Source: Eonycteris spelaea (taxonomy: Eukaryota; Chordata; Mammalia; Chiroptera; Pteropodidae). Taken from it: a stretch of DNA of 64,000 nt. Positions 36,100-50,315 of the stretch are shown piece after piece. Below the pieces are notes generated by a model. The model was not told the DNA's origin, ran no database searches, and saw nothing but the letters and a program-made list of their open reading frames with translations. Both the position numbers and the translations under genes were made by a program. Within the stretch, counting starts at the first letter, position 1, and every line of letters begins with the position of its first letter. Location of the stretch: positions 310,001-374,000 of the forward strand of contig PUFA01000144.1 of the NCBI GenBank assembly GCA_003508835.1. Reading direction: 5' to 3'.

Positions 36100-36580
36100 G
36101 GAAAAGTGTGGTGGACAGAATTTTTTAAGATCGCCCTCATAACCCCTCCCTGCCTCTGGGTATTAGTGTTTTGGTGTAACCTTCCCGTTAAATATGGTGT
36201 GATCTATGAATGCCCTTTAATCAATGGAATGTGGCAAAGTTCGTTTCATGTACCCAATTAAATAGCAACAGCATCTATCTTACTAGAGTCTCTCTTTCTT
36301 CCTGACTTTGAAGAAGCAAGCTACCGTGAATCCTAGAACTCCCAAGTACAGGATACTGCCAAGATCCCTGCAAGTGGGGAAATGGGACCTTCTCTAGTTG
36401 AATCTCAGTGAGAACTCAACCCTGGCTGACACCTCAGCCTCATAAGACCTTAAGCAGAGAACCCAACTGAGCTATGCGCTAATTTTTGACTCACAAAAAT
36501 TGTAGAATAATAAGTATGTGTTGTTTTAAGCCACTAATTATTATACAGCATGGAAAAGTAATACAAAGAACAAATGTCTT
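36100..36580 (+). mobile_element. Old LTR (MaLR-like), sense
   Basis: GTGGTGGACAGAATTTTTTAAG, CCTTTAATCAATGGAATGTGGC, GGCTGACACCTCAGCCTC and AATAATAAGTATGTGTTGTTTTAAGCCACTAA are typical of this LTR group, including the AATAAT/AATAAA signal. Confidence 0.6.
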
Positions 36581-38515
36581 TAAGTCCAAATTACTGCTTT
36601 TTTTTCTTTTGATATCATATTTAAGACTTCTTTGTCTAATTTAAAGTCACAAAGATTTTTTCCAGTGTTTTCTTCTAGATGTTTTACAATTTTAGTTCCT
36701 ACATTTAGATTTATTACTGTTTGCGTTAATTTAAATGTAGTGTGAGGTAAGTGTTTAAGTTGCTTTTTTTCTTTTTTTTAACATATGTGTATCTAATTGT
36801 CTCAGCATCATTTGTTGGAAAGATTGTCCTTTCCCCCATCGAACTGATTTGGCACCTTTGCTTAAATCAATTGACCATAAATGTAAGGGTTTATTCCTGG
36901 ATTCTCAATTGTTTCATTGACCCATATGTTTATCCTTACCCAAATATTCCACTCTCTTGATTGCCATAGGTTTATGGTAAGATTTATTATTGGGTATTCC
37001 AAGTCTTCTAATTTTGTTCTTCTTTTGCAAAATTGCATTGCCTAGTCTAGGTTCTTTCTGAGTCTGTATAATTTTAGGAGCAGCTCATCAACTTCAAAAA
37101 AAATAATAATAAAGTCTCCTGGGATTTTGATAGAGACTATAATGAATCTATAGAGAATTGGTATCTTAACTATTGAATCTTTCAGTCTAGAACATAAAAC
37201 GTTTCTCTATTTATTTCAATATTAATTTCTCTCAGCAGTGTTTTGTAGTTTCCTGTGAATAAGACTTGTGCTTCTTTTGTTACATTTACTCTCGGTATTT
37301 CATTCTTTTTGATGCTATCAAGAACAGAGTTTCATTTTCCAATTGTTCATTGCCAGAATATAGAAAAATAATTTACTTTTGTATATTTATCTTATATACT
37401 GTGGCCTTGAACTCATTTATTAGTTTCAAGATTTTTTAATATTTCTTAGGAGTTTCTATACTTAAGATCATGTTGTCTTCAAAAAAGAGAGTTTTATGTC
37501 TTCCTTTTCAATCTATATGCTTTTAATTTCTTTGTCTGGCCTTATTGTACTGACCAGAGTCTCCAGTACAATGATGAATAGAATGGGTGAAAGCGGATAT
37601 CTTTGCCTTATTTTTGATCTTAGGAACAAAACTCTGTCTTTCACAATTAAATGTAATGTTATCTGTAGATTTTTATAGATAGCTTTTATCACATTAAGAA
37701 AGTTCCCTGCTATTTCCAATTTATTGAGAGATTTTCTCATTCATAGGTGCTGAATTTTTTTTCAAAATTTTTTCTGCGTTTTTGAGATGATTATATGATT
37801 TTAACTTTTTATATTAATATGGTATATTAGATTGATTTATTTTCAGAACTTAAAATAACTGCATTTTTGTGATAAATCCCATTTGGTCATGGGGTACCCT
37901 TTTTATATGTTGCTAGATTTCATTTGCTTATTTTTTTTTTTTGGCTTTTACATCTATATAAAGGGAGATGTTGATCTGTAGTTTTTTTTTTCTTTTATTT
38001 ATTTACTTTTGATATTTTTTTTTTCACTCACCTTTGGCAACCATCAGCTTATTCTCTGAATCTATGGGTCCTTTCCTGTTTTGTTCTGTTTGTAGTTTTC
38101 TTTTTTTGAGATAACTTTACATGACTTTGGTATCAGGATAATACTAGCCTCACAGCATTGGGAAGTTATCTTCTTTTCTTCTATTTTCCAGCAGAATTTG
38201 TGAAAGACTGGTATTATTTCTTATTTAAATGTCTGATAGAATTCACTAGTGAAGATATATGGGCCTGGACTTTTCTTTGTGGATTTTTAATTACTAATTT
38301 AAGTTCTTTACTTGTTGGTCTATTCATATATTTTATTGCTTCTTGAGTCAGTTTCAGTAGTTTGTGTCTTTCTAAGAAATTGCTTTATCTAAGTTTTCTA
38401 CTTTTTTTTAACACAATATTGTTGATAATATTTTCTTATGATTCTTTTTATTTCTTAGAGTTGTAATGATTCCTCTTTCACTATTGAATGTACTAATTTG
38501 TGTCTTCTTTTCTTT

Positions 38516-39160
38516 TTGGTCATACCAGATCAAGAGTCAACACAAGTATATATAGCTTAGTGGTAAGCCCATGATTGGCCAGATATTGCACTCAAACACC
38601 TGAAGTTAATAAGCTTACATCCTGCTCACAAATCTATTTGTTGGTTGAGAGGACATCCAAATTTCAGGCAGTTGGACTCCTTGACCCTGCTTTACACTCT
38701 GTCACACTCTTTCAGGTCTTCTCTTTGTGGACCTGGTGAAATTAATTTTGGTTTACATCTGTACATACATACATGTGGCCTCCCTGTCAGCCAGTGATGT
38801 GTGAAGACCTTAGCTAGCTCTTTTATGGCTAATTTTCTGCAAATCTACCTGTTAAATTTCTGGTTAGTTCACTGGTCTTCTCCTCATACCAAGCAGGATT
38901 ACAACCTCAGGCTTGCATTGCAGGGCTGTGGCTTTCATTATGTGTTTCCTACTAGGATTGCAACTATTACTGGCAACACTCCTGGGTTTTTAGCCTAGCC
39001 CCACTCTGGTACGAATACCACGCGTATTGAGCTGAAGGACTGAATGAGAACAGCCCAGGCAAGAATGGCACAGACTTGCACTGTTCGTATTTAAAGTTCA
39101 GCAATGTTTTTTTGTTGTTGTGGTGGTTTTGTTTTGTTTTGTTTTGTTGTAATACGTGCT
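38516..39160. other. Unclassified, possibly an LTR or composite repeat
   Basis: Begins where the L1 abruptly ends. Moderate GC content, contains TATATATAGC at about 38,550 and a (GTTTT)n at about 39,128-39,148. No family recognised and no clear ends. Confidence 0.3.
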
Positions 39161-41184
39161 TCTCAATTTGTTCTTTTTCCAGAGCCCTGAAAAAAATATA
39201 TATTTTTTTTTTAGTGTGTCAAGTTTTATACTTATTTTTTGGGAGAGAAGATTTGTCAGCCTTTTCACTTTGCTGTAACCGGAAAAGCTTTCCTAGGCCA
39301 ACTGGCATCTCGGATACCTGTCTGTTTTCATTTGTTTAGTTTTTCCTTTATTTATTGCTAAATGTCCACATGCATGCCAATAGTCAGCATAATTTTTCAC
39401 CAGCAAAAAATCCTCTATTTCAACGTTTTATTTTTGGAGTCTTCCTTCCTGAGGGCATCTATTCTGCTTTTATCGAGAGTAGAAATTAATCACACCGCTA
39501 TCTTAGGACACCACTTCCTAATTATCGTGGGAATTTCCTTCGCCTATCTCTTGGTTCAGATTATCTGTCTTCAGAGTGTCAAAACTCTTTTTTTGGTACG
39601 TGCTCTTATTTTGGTGGAGCACAGTCTCCAGCAGAACTCTTTATTTTTATTTTTTCCTTGATATGCCTACCTCTATAGTCACACTGCTCTGATCTCTGTA
39701 TGCTTTCTTCCTAAAAGTGTTGTTTGGTTGGGTGGAATTTTGTTGTTTTGCAAGGTGGACAATGCGATTGGAAATAAATAGCCTAATTGCTATGGAAATA
39801 GAATGAGGAAAGAGAAGAAAAAGACCCAGAAATAGAGTCTTTCGTGCCAATGATTTTAAAATTAGAGTTGCATTCTTTGGATAACACAATTGGCTGTTCT
39901 GGCCTCATTATGGTTTCAAGACCAAAGCAAAGCATACTCTCAAGGAAGTAAGTACACCACACTCTCACTACAGAAACATGAGGATTATAAGGCTGATGCA
40001 AAAGTTAACAACTGTCCATCTTAACAACACTGTACAGATCTTTGCCTAAAAAGGAGGTTCGATGTGCAAAGACTAGAATTTTAACAAAACTTAGATTAGT
40101 GCTAACACACAACCCTTGTCAGAAGCATCTTCCAAATTTGCTTATCTCAAATTCAATCAAAGGAAAAGAAGACTTTAACAGCTATGGAGACCATAACAGA
40201 ACCATGTGCTCTAAAATGGTGGGACTGGTTGTGTCTTGGAAAAAGAAAAAAGTGAGGCAGTGCCTTTGGCAAATGTTTTTACCCACTCCAGAATTACTGA
40301 CTTAATGTTTTGAGGCAGGATATGGACGAATTGACAATTATTCTCTTTCTGTACAAGATACCATTTAGTACTGACATCACTCTGCAGCCAGCTCTTAGTT
40401 TATGAACACTTTTTGAAAACCCTAAAGGCTATACTGGACCTTTGAAATGGTTTAAAAAAAAAATTATTTGCTGAGCAAAACTTCAACTGGGTACCTAAGG
40501 TGTAGATGGAATACCTGCAGTGATTAGCCACACATTTATTTCTGTTTCTACAGGGAAATTATACACACAGAACTGAGGTTCATTTTGTCTTCTACTAGAC
40601 CACAAAGGGGCTGTCTACATCCAATATGAAGATAGTCATCTGCAGTGAAAGTTATTTTATCAATGCCAGAGATAAATTTATTACCTTTCAAGAGGTTTTG
40701 TTAAGAACTGAAGGTAAAATGTCACATTCCTAATTACACTTAAAGTTTACTAGATTTCATAAAACATTAAAATGCTTTTTTTGAAGGTTGGACAAATTTT
40801 TTGTTGATGATAGAATATATGTTTGCCTGTTTACATTAAAGCAAAGAATATTCTCAAAACCATTTCAATGGGGGATTTATTTTGGCTTGCCTCACTTGGA
40901 AGATAAACTGGGTCCATGTAAATGAAGTAAATCATTCCCTTTAAGACAAGAGTTAGCATGTGTAACCATGAAGTCTTAGCCAACCTGCAAAGTCAGCTGG
41001 GCTTGTTAATCCCAAATATTTACAAAGTACTGGGCCGAACAACAAATGGACAATGAAGGGGCCAAAGCCTGCCTGGCCTTTATGATTAAGTCAACTTTTT
41101 TCCTCTTATTCGATCTTATAATACTGTGTACCCCTTCCTCATAAAACGTTCCGTGATTTCAGTTTTAAATTTTTAATGGTCTTT
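39161..41184. other. No recognised feature
   Basis: Chance ORFs only. Confidence 0.45.
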
Positions 41185-41590
41185 TTGATGTGTCACCTTG
41201 GTTACCATCCCCATTGTTCATTCAAACACTAACCTAGGTGTTGCTGTGATGGCATTTTGTAGATATGATTCAAGTGCATAATCAATTGAATTTAAGTAAG
41301 GGAGATTATCCTAGATAATCTGGGTTGGACCTGATTCATTCAGTTGAAATACTTTAGAAGCCCAGCTGAGGGTTGGCTAAAGAAGAAATTTCTGTGTGTA
41401 GACAGCAGCATTAGCCCATGCCTGAGACTCCAGACTGCGCCTTCCAATTGTCTGTCTTACTAAGTTCAGACTTGCCTTGCCTAGCTACCTAACATAACCG
41501 AGTGGGCCAACTCCTTGCAATAAATTTCTTAATATATATCTCCTACTGGTTCTACTCCTCTGGATGAACTCTGACTTTTATAACATTGTT
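41185..41590 (+). mobile_element. Old LTR-like element, sense
   Basis: GAGATTATCCTAGATAATCTGGG, GCAATAAATTTCTTAATATATATCTCCTACTGGTTCTACTCCTCTGG and AACTCTGACTTTTATAAC match the 3' part of a common mammalian LTR (AATAAA... TATTGGTTCTGTTTCTCTGG type). Confidence 0.55.
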
Positions 41591-41934
41591 GTGTGATTCT
41601 TGGGTAAGTATGTTTTACTCTCTGAACTGTAAAGTTCATGAAGACAGACATTGTACCATTTTTATTTAGGTATTTATTTATTGCAGTCATTATATCCTAT
41701 TGTGTATCTAGTGCCTCGCTTACAAAACTGACTCAAAAAAACACTTGCTGAAGGAGTAAGGATCTATAGATTTCTGTATTTTTAACTAAAAAAATAACCC
41801 CTTAATAGAATTTTCTTGAAAGCCTAATGAAAGTATGGAACAAGAGGTCAAAAAGACTTCTTTCCACCTTGACTGTGGCTGTACCATTATTCTCATACAT
41901 AGGACTAGATTCAAGAAGGGTCGAAAACCAAAAA

Positions 41935-42175
41935 AAAATAATTATTTATCACGTACTTGTTCTGTGCCAGACACCATGCTAAATGCTATACATACATCAT
42001 CTCTTTAATCCTTAAACAACCTTGGGTGGTAAGGATTATTATTCCCACTTATAACCAGGAAACTGAGAGACAGAGCAATTAGGAAATTCGTCTGCAATCA
42101 CAGAGACAGCAAATGATGAACTAGGATGTGAACCAGGTGTGTGCCTCTAAAGTCAATGTTTTGCTATTTCACCTC
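41935..42175 (+). repeat. MIR
   Basis: TTCTGTGCCAGACACCATGCTAAATGC, GGTAAGGATTATTATTCCCAC and CCAGGAAACTGAGAGACAG follow MIR closely. Confidence 0.85.
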
Positions 42176-44205
42176 CTTCTGAAGTTTGGAGACCCAGGGC
42201 CTTTGAGAACACATTAATAAAATTTTGGATGGTGTTCATTCTTCAACATTCCCATTAATTCATGACTCAAATATCCCTGGTATATATCTGGTTTCTGCTG
42301 AAATTGTTAATGGCATTTCTTTCACTACCAGAAGTATTCTAGTTTGGGTGTTAAATGTTCCCTCTACTTATATAAGAATGTGTCCTGTGTATAAAAAGGA
42401 ATTGAGACAAACTGTGTCTCTGTCATGATTCCACTGGGCCTAAGACAGCAGCAACACAAAACCAGAATCTTCTCTGCTTTTCTCCACCTTGTTAGATCAA
42501 GTCTGACAGCCACATCTCCAGGGGACCTACACATTCACGTGCATGTGTAAAGGGGGAAAATAGTATTTTCCAAACACAATTCCAATAAGCAGAATATGAG
42601 CTTGTGACTTTTGACCTTTGAAATAACCTCACTGAATTCCACTACCTAAACATCATCATCTTGAATGAATGATTCTCCCAGTCCCGACTTCCTGTGAAGA
42701 TCTAATCCTGACAGTGCTGATAGCCTTTCAGAGAAACTTTCTCTGAGCTAAGCAGGAAAAGCATAGGCTTTCACTCCCAGGAAACCCAGCAGTTGCCTGT
42801 AAAAGGGGAAGCCCCTCAAAATGATCAAGATCATCTAATGTTTTGGGGATGGGAAGTCAACTAAGCTCACTCTACAGTGAATTTCACAAGCCAGTGCCTG
42901 GTATTCTAAGATTATTAAAAATAACTCAGAGAAGAAAACGAGACATAGAAATGAAATAAAAATTGGAAAACGTTCAGTGGAAGTACAGAAAAATATGTTG
43001 TGGGGAACGAAGCCAAAAGAAAGTGGTATTTTAATTAACTATTTATAGATTAGCTGTTTATTTTTAAAGCAAATATAAATTAAAGACCTTCTTCTTGTGA
43101 AGGTACCAAGGAAAACCTAAGATTGAAAAGATGTAAACACAAATAATCTACTTTTAAATCTGGGTCATTGTATATCTTTCTCTGTGGATGAACAATGGGT
43201 TAAGAAAAAATATTTATCATATTAATAGCAAATGTTTTCACAACTTCGAATATGTTCCAAGTAGCTTTAATTAAATTCAGATCTTCAAACACAGTTCTGT
43301 TCTTCTGATACCAATGAAAGAAACAATCCGTAGGCTATATAACAGTAATGTGTTTTAGCCTTTCCTACCAGGAAAACTACATTTTTTTTCTGGTCTTAAA
43401 ATAAGCTTATTACTGGTTTTCTTATAAGGATAAAAAAAAAAAAAATCCACAAAATATCAGCCTAAACGGAAAACACATTCTTTCCCTGACACTAACTGGA
43501 GCAGTAGCACAGGTCTGCATGCTTGTTGTGCGTTTCTGTGTGCACATGTTGTATATGTGATATATGTGTTACGTTGTTACTTTCCTAGAAGATTTTTTCA
43601 TCTTCTCTACTTACAATATTTTCTCTAAATGTTAACAAAATCGGGAACTAGTCCTGATGAAGGCTAGCTTATAATGAATGATATTAAGTTGCAATCTAAC
43701 AAGTAATTAGAGCTTAAAGAATAATACTGTGGTCAAGTCACAAAACAGATATAATAAAAAAATTTAAACTTACTACTGTGGCATTTACCTTTGTTCTTTT
43801 GGCTATTTATATACTCTGAATTGGAATAAATATCAACATTTCTTTATAAATATGGTTTTAATGAAAAATTATGGCTCATGATTATACTCTTGCCAAGTCG
43901 GGATTCATGGTTTACACTTTTATGTCTTGGCATTCATAAGAAAAGAAAAACTATATATGAGGTTATTTGAAATCTTCCTTTCGTATTAATAACTTCTTTC
44001 TAAAGTATATATAAATATTTTATAATATTAGAATAATTTTTCATAACTTTTCCTAAATCTCACCTCAAAATGTTTTGGAACATTAAGCAGAAAAGATGAA
44101 ATGACTTCAACAAATGATTGACTAATAAGCATCGATTGTAAACCTTCAAAACAGTTAGCAGTGTACCAAGACCCCAGCATGTAATACTGGACCTGCCATC
44201 TAGGG
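42176..44205. other. No recognised feature
   Basis: AT-rich and repeat-poor. It could hold conserved non-coding elements, which cannot be judged from one sequence. Confidence 0.45.
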
Positions 44206-44366
44206 CAGTGGTGGGCAAACTGCCCAAGGACCGAATGTAACCTGGGGTCTATTTTCGTACAGCTCTCTACTTAATTGGTTTTTATATTTTTAAAGAGCAA
44301 ACAAGTCAAAAAAGAATATGCAACAGAGACAGTTGATGGCCTTTTACAGAATTTTGCCAATCCCTG
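44206..44366 (+). mobile_element. Non-autonomous hAT element
   Basis: Begins CAGTGGTGGGCAAACTGCC and ends TTTTGCCAATCCCTG. The flanks ATCTAGGG and GCCTAGAG may be a diverged 8-bp duplication. Same family as 60,589-60,920, internally shortened. Confidence 0.65.
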
Positions 44367-47300
44367 GCCTAGAGGGTCACGGTATCATCAGGGAAATGAG
44401 ATTTGTATATGTCTAATAATTAGTGCTAATATATAGAATGGGCTGAAGGTAAGGTAGGATTTCAGAGCCAAAATTATTAGGGAAAGTACCTGCAAAGGAT
44501 TGCTTCTGGAAATTTCTTGTGGTCATAAGTGACCTGGAGATCTTGTAACCATGGGATTCTAATTCAGCACACATAGGACAGACTCAAGGTTCTGCATTGG
44601 TGATACTCAGGTTGCTCTTTCACATACTACATTTGAATAGCGAGGACTTAGAAGACAGGAAGAGTTTGAAGATGTGCAGAATAGTAAAGGGGCTGCCTGT
44701 TGATGCAATTAGAAGACATGGTAATAGGCTTAGGAAAACAATCCAACAGCAGAATAAAGGTATCTGTGTTTTCCATACCTTTCTGGCCAATAAGATGACA
44801 ACCCCAAGGGCCCGGTTTTTCCCAACATTGTTACTCAGATTACTGATACTAGACCAAAGCCAAAAAAAAACAGAGTCCTTTACCTTCATATGAATTACAC
44901 CAATCATTTTTCCAATAGTCTGAAAGACATGAAAAGCCCTGTTGAAAGGAAAATTTTCTTATGTTAGAAACTGAATTAATATGAACAGAGTTAATTTTAT
45001 GATATAGATTTTGTAATTTAATTAACTTCTCTATATATTTTTTTACATTCAAATTGATCTAAAATATTATTTCACACTTTAACATGTTTTAAACACTGTA
45101 ATTTTATTCCTCAACAATCAAAGGCCATTTTCAGCTCAGGCCAGAGTATTCTGCACAAATAACCACTCACCAAAAGAATGTTTGTATCTAGGACACTTCA
45201 AGAATCCCTAAGCATGCGTTTGGCTGAGCAAACCTAAACACCATAAACAGCTGTAAAAATTTTAAGACTGCTTTTGCTGAAAAAAAAAAAAAAAAAATTG
45301 TAATAGTCTTAGATACAGTGTAGCAGTGTTTTAAGTTAAAATTGTGACAGAGTATATAATATGAATACTGCTGCTTGAAGAGTCAAGAACAATCTTTAAA
45401 ATCAGGCCATCTTCTTGGTATTCATAAAAGCAAAAACACAGAGATAATTACTAGATTTCATTACAGCCAGGGAAAAGGTTATTAACCCTAAAAAAGACAT
45501 TTTGGGGCTGCTCAGAATTTTTCCCCTTAAAGCTTCATTTAAAGCAGTAGAAAAAAATGTCTTTGCAAATTACTTCCATTACACCTGTAGCCATTATTCC
45601 TGGGCAGATATAGGCCCGATGTAGTTGGTACCTGAAATGATCAGTGAATGGGGTTGGATTAGTGGTACTGCTAAGTGATACCTACAGAAAGCACAGTGTG
45701 CAAAAAATATGGCTCACGTCAGAATTGAGTAACCTGCTTTGCTTCCTTCTTCCTATCAACATCCACAGACTGATCTCCCAAGGTCATTTACTTAAAAAGG
45801 GTCCCTTCCAATCACAGAGCTTCCTTTCCCAGCCACCTTCTAATTTCTCAGCCCTAGAAAATTGCCCCAGGCTTTTTTTTTTTCCCTTTCACATGTACAG
45901 CCTGGCTTTATCTTTAAGCCTGAAACCTATAGTATAGGACTTTCTAGGTCCAGTTCCGAGCTCAATCACTGAATTGAGAAGCTTCAAATTGATGAAAGGT
46001 TTGAAAAATAAGTAAGATGAGGAAATGCTGAGAGAACTGAGGTTACTTAAACTGGAGAAAGAAGAATGACAGGTCAGAAAATCAGTGGTGTATTGAGCCA
46101 GCTCATACTAGTTCTTAGAGCTGATGGTTAAACTTCTAGGAATTTTGCGAGCTGATTTTTAAACACAACCGTTAATCAAAATTACATAGATTTATATATT
46201 ACAAACAAAAGTAACACAAAGTAGCACAAGAAAACTTCTGGGGGTGATGGATACGTTCATTATCTTGATTGTGGTGAAGATTTCAGGAAGTACATGTGGT
46301 CCTGTAGGGTGACTTCTACAACACTGCAAATCTTATTTTTTCCAGTATGAAATTTTAACGTAAGATTTAACACAAGCCCATTCTTAATCATTATAATCTT
46401 TCGCTCCTCTCATGGTATCTATTCTAATATAGAAAATGGTAGCAATCTGGAGTCTCTGTTTCAGAGGATGGAAGCAGGAACTCTGCTGATCACTGTCAGT
46501 GCCATTGAGAGCTCACCTGATGACTAGGGGTTCACGGCACAGTGGGGAGCCTCTCCAACATACGCAACAGCTCAGATGTAGGAGCTGAAAAGGTGAATGG
46601 CATGACCGATCCAAAGTTTGAGGCCAGAAGGAAAGTGTATTAGCAGGTTGAAAAAATGAGGAAATGGTGAAAAGTGGTAACACAGAAGTTGAAATGTCAT
46701 CCTGGAGTATGGTTGGAAAGGCGAACAAATATAGACTATAGTTTCTAATTTTTTAGAAAATTACATATTTTCTAAAAGTGAGGCAAGAAATGTAAACAAA
46801 AGAAACAAAAAGGTGATTTCAGATGGCAGCCAGTGCCCACTATAAATTGTCTTTCAAATAAATCACTAAAATAATTTAGCTCCCAACTCCATCTTTAAAT
46901 GGGATTCTCTTACTCTTTATTTTGAACTTTTCAGAATAAAGCTCCTTTAACTTATTATGAAAACGTCTCATATCACCTATAACTATGATTTTGCCAAAAC
47001 TAAAATAATCATCTGTCATTAAGAATGGCTTTGGCATCATTTAAAATAAAAGGATTTTGCAGCTGGCATTTCTGTTCCCAATTCGTGCCCTCCATTAAAA
47101 ACTAAGAAACAACTAGTCTATACCTTTGATCCCAAGCTTTGTTTTAGTTCAGCTTCTGTGGATGTGAGGAATACAGATTATCTGGCATTAGCTAGCTGAA
47201 GGAGAGGAAGTTTACTACAAAGGATTTGCATTGAGAGAGGAAAGGAAATGACTGGAATCACAGTAGAAAATGGCCTTAGAGACACTGGAGTTGAATGGCT

Positions 47301-48359
47301 GCTTAATAAACACTATGAAGTTTATGGATAATTTCTACAAATAAACAAGTTTAACTTTTGTTTACTAAAAAGTTTTTAAATCTTACTTATATGTACATAT
47401 TATCAAATGCTAAGTTCTGCAGTTTGGTGCTTTTAATCATATCATATTCCAATGACTATAAGACTTATCTTTTATTTATTTAGAACATTTACCAAGGAGT
47501 TCATTGTACTGTACTTATTTAAGAGTTATATTCAAGAAGTACAATTAACTTGAACTACATTAGAACTGTAACAGATTGTGTGAATTAAGCAACTTACAAG
47601 CTGAAACTTATGATAGTTTCCTGCCACATAATGATTACAATTACAGCCACCCTGGGTGTGCTAAGGTGAAAATACACTTCTGTTCTTTGGGCTCGAGTTG
47701 TTCCTTTTCACAATGGTTACTTAGGTACTATAGAATTTAGACAGTTATGGGAAATTATTCACTGTTATTTTATTTGCAGTATTAATATGTTTTAAAGATT
47801 ACCACATGGTTATTACTCCTATAGGCATTATTAAATTCTTAAAACTTTAATTATTTTCTAAGTGTGAGTTGGGTATTTTTCAGGGTAAATGAAGTCTTTT
47901 AGACAGCTCTGATGCCATCTATTGAATAAAGTGTTGCAATGGACATTTGACTCTTTTCTTCTGCTTCTGGGTTTCTTGGTCAGTTGAGAGGAAGGAGAAA
48001 TCCCCAAGAGAAATAACAGTATACCTATTAATTTAGACAACTGGAAGTTCGAGTAGTTAATTTGAATTTTAAGAGATGTAACCTCTCAAGCAGTTATATA
48101 CAGTTATAAACATATAAAACTAAATAATTGTTTTGAAATATGTAGATGAAAAACAATCATGGCAAGGGAAATAGTAGAAAATCAAGGACTGAGGAAAAAG
48201 GATGGAATTATTTGGTTACAATGGCTGGCATAGTTGCTAGAATTAAACCTCAAATTTAGTTCTAGGATTCCTGTCAACCAAACTGAAGAATGAAAACAGT
48301 AAATTACAAGGAATCAATACATATTGGTTGCTCAGTAGAAATGAAAATTTTGCCTTACA
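44367..48359. other. Mostly unrecognised AT-rich sequence
   Basis: Only a short L1-like phrase (TCTGGGGGTGATGGATACGTTCATTATCTTGATTGTGGTG, about 46,220-46,275) is identifiable. The remainder is repeat-poor. Confidence 0.45.
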
Positions 48360-50315
48360 ATTTTTAAATGTTTTTATTCATATGTATACAGAAAAGTACA
48401 CAAAACAACATGTTTAGCTAGATGAATTATCACAAAATAAATAGATCAAGACAATGAACCAAGCCAACACATCAGATATATCCCGTCTCTCGGTCCCTTT
48501 CTAATCATTGTCCTTCTCCCCTCCCCAAAGTAACAATTATCCTGACTTTTCTGGATTGTTCTTTATAATTTTATCACTTAAGCTTACATTCCTATACACT
48601 GTAGTTTAATTTTGCCTGTTGAAATTTTTGTTGATAGAATTATATAGTATTCTGAAGGAGGAAGCAGCAGAGATCTGGTCTCTTTTTCTCAACTTTATGA
48701 GATTTTTCTACATAGCTGTAAGGAGCTGTAGTTTTTCATTTTCATTACTATGTGACATTTGTTAAACAAATACAGTTCAATATATTTAGCCACTATACTG
48801 TTAACTGTCCTTTGGTTTGCTTCCAGTTTGTTCGAATTTTACTAAAAGCAATTTTATAATAGGTATCTTGATGCATAAGTCCATGCATTTCCACTGGTTA
48901 TATTTCTAGGAGTGGGGTTACTAGATCAAAAACTATTTTCCAAAGTGGTTGTACCAAGTTATACTCTCACCAGCAGTACATGAGAGTTCCCATTGGTCGA
49001 GTCCTCTGGTTCTGGGTCTCTTACAGGCCGTAGTCAAAGCTGGGGCTGGGTCTCATGTCTGGTTGCTTCTATAGTACCCCTTTTGTCAGTCTTGTTAATT
49101 TTAGCCAATTAAATGGCTATAGAAGAGTGTCACATTGCAGTTTTAATTTTCATTTTCCTCATTACAAATGAGGTTGAGCCCCTTTCCACAAGTTTGTCAA
49201 TTATTTAGATTCTTTTGGAGAGCCTGCTAAAGTATGTGACCATTCTTCTTATTGGTGGTCAGTCATTTTCTTAATGATTTATATCAGTTCTTCATATATT
49301 TTGCATATGGGCCCTAAATTTTATCTCTTGTAAAGCTCTCCAATCTGTACTTTGCTTTTTATTCTTTAATTTTGTCTTTGGATAAACAGATCTTAAATTA
49401 TCAATTTAATGTGGTCAAATTTATAATTATTTTCTTTATAGTTCATGAACTTTTTGTTCAATTTAAAATTAACTTTGTCACAAAGACAATTTATATCAAC
49501 TTCCAGAATTATTTTATCTCTTACAATATATAATCAATTGGCATTTGATTTGGGGATATGAAGTAGAGGTTAACTTTCTTTTTCCATGTGTATATCAAAT
49601 TGACCAAGCACTGTTTATTATGGAAATTTCCTTTCCCACTGCTCAGAAGGGTTGTCTTTATCTTAAATCAAATGTACCTAAAGATCTATTTCTGAGCTTT
49701 CTATTTTATTTCTTTCATCTATTTGTCTATTCTTCCCCATTGTTACACTGTCTTAATTAGAATAACTTTGTAAGTTCTTGATACCTGGTAAACATTCACT
49801 TTCATTATTCTTCAAGAGTTTCTTGGATTTTTTAGCCCTTTGCATTTCCACATAGATTTTTAAATAAACCTGTGATATTACACGTGTGTACACATGCACA
49901 CACACACATCCTACTGTGATTATGAATAGATTTGCATTGTATCTACTGATCAGTTTGAGAACTGATATTGTAACAAAATAATATTGCAACCTGTGAATTA
50001 TAATCCATTTATTTAGATGCTCAGTTTCTTCCAAAAATATTTCATAATTCCTTCTGTAGTGGTGTTGTAATCTTTGGTTAAATTTATTCCTAGTTATTTG
50101 ATATCTTGTATGCTATTATAAATTGTATTTCTTTACAATGTTAAGTTGTTACTAATCTACTGAAACACAATTGATCTTTGAATATTGACTTTGTATCGGC
50201 TACTGTTACTTATGAATTAATAATTTTCCTACTTTTTTTGGATTTTTCTATGCACACATCATCTATGAAAAAGTTTTATTGCTTCCTTCCTAATCTATAC
50301 GGTTTATTTCCTCTT
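48360..50315 (-). mobile_element. L1M copy, antisense, ending upstream of the ETAA1 promoter
   Basis: TCTAGGAGTGGGGTTACTAGATC, CCAAAGTGGTTGTACCAAG, AGCAGTACATGAGAGTTCCC, TCAATTTAATGTGGTCAAATTTAT and TTTATTCCTAGTTATTTGAT are the complement of L1 3' UTR and ORF2 in order. About 80 bp near 49,000-49,080 are not L1. Degenerate throughout. Confidence 0.75.

Larger units (their letters stand above)
34040..38515 (-). mobile_element. L1M in antisense, broken up by later insertions
   Basis: L1 3' UTR and ORF2 complement in pieces at 34,040-34,880, 35,480-35,571, 35,754-35,800 and 36,585-38,515. Landmarks are GGAATCATACAATATTTAGCC, TTTGCAAATATGTTCTCC, TTTGTTGGAAAGATTGTCC and ATGAATAGAATGGGTGAAAGCGGATATC. 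The last is the complement of the ORF2 stretch encoding GYPLSP-like residues. Heavily mutated. Confidence 0.75.

Noticed and set aside
44597..44893. 98-codon + strand ORF
   Set aside because: No splice context, no recognisable motif and similar-length ORFs on the opposite strand.
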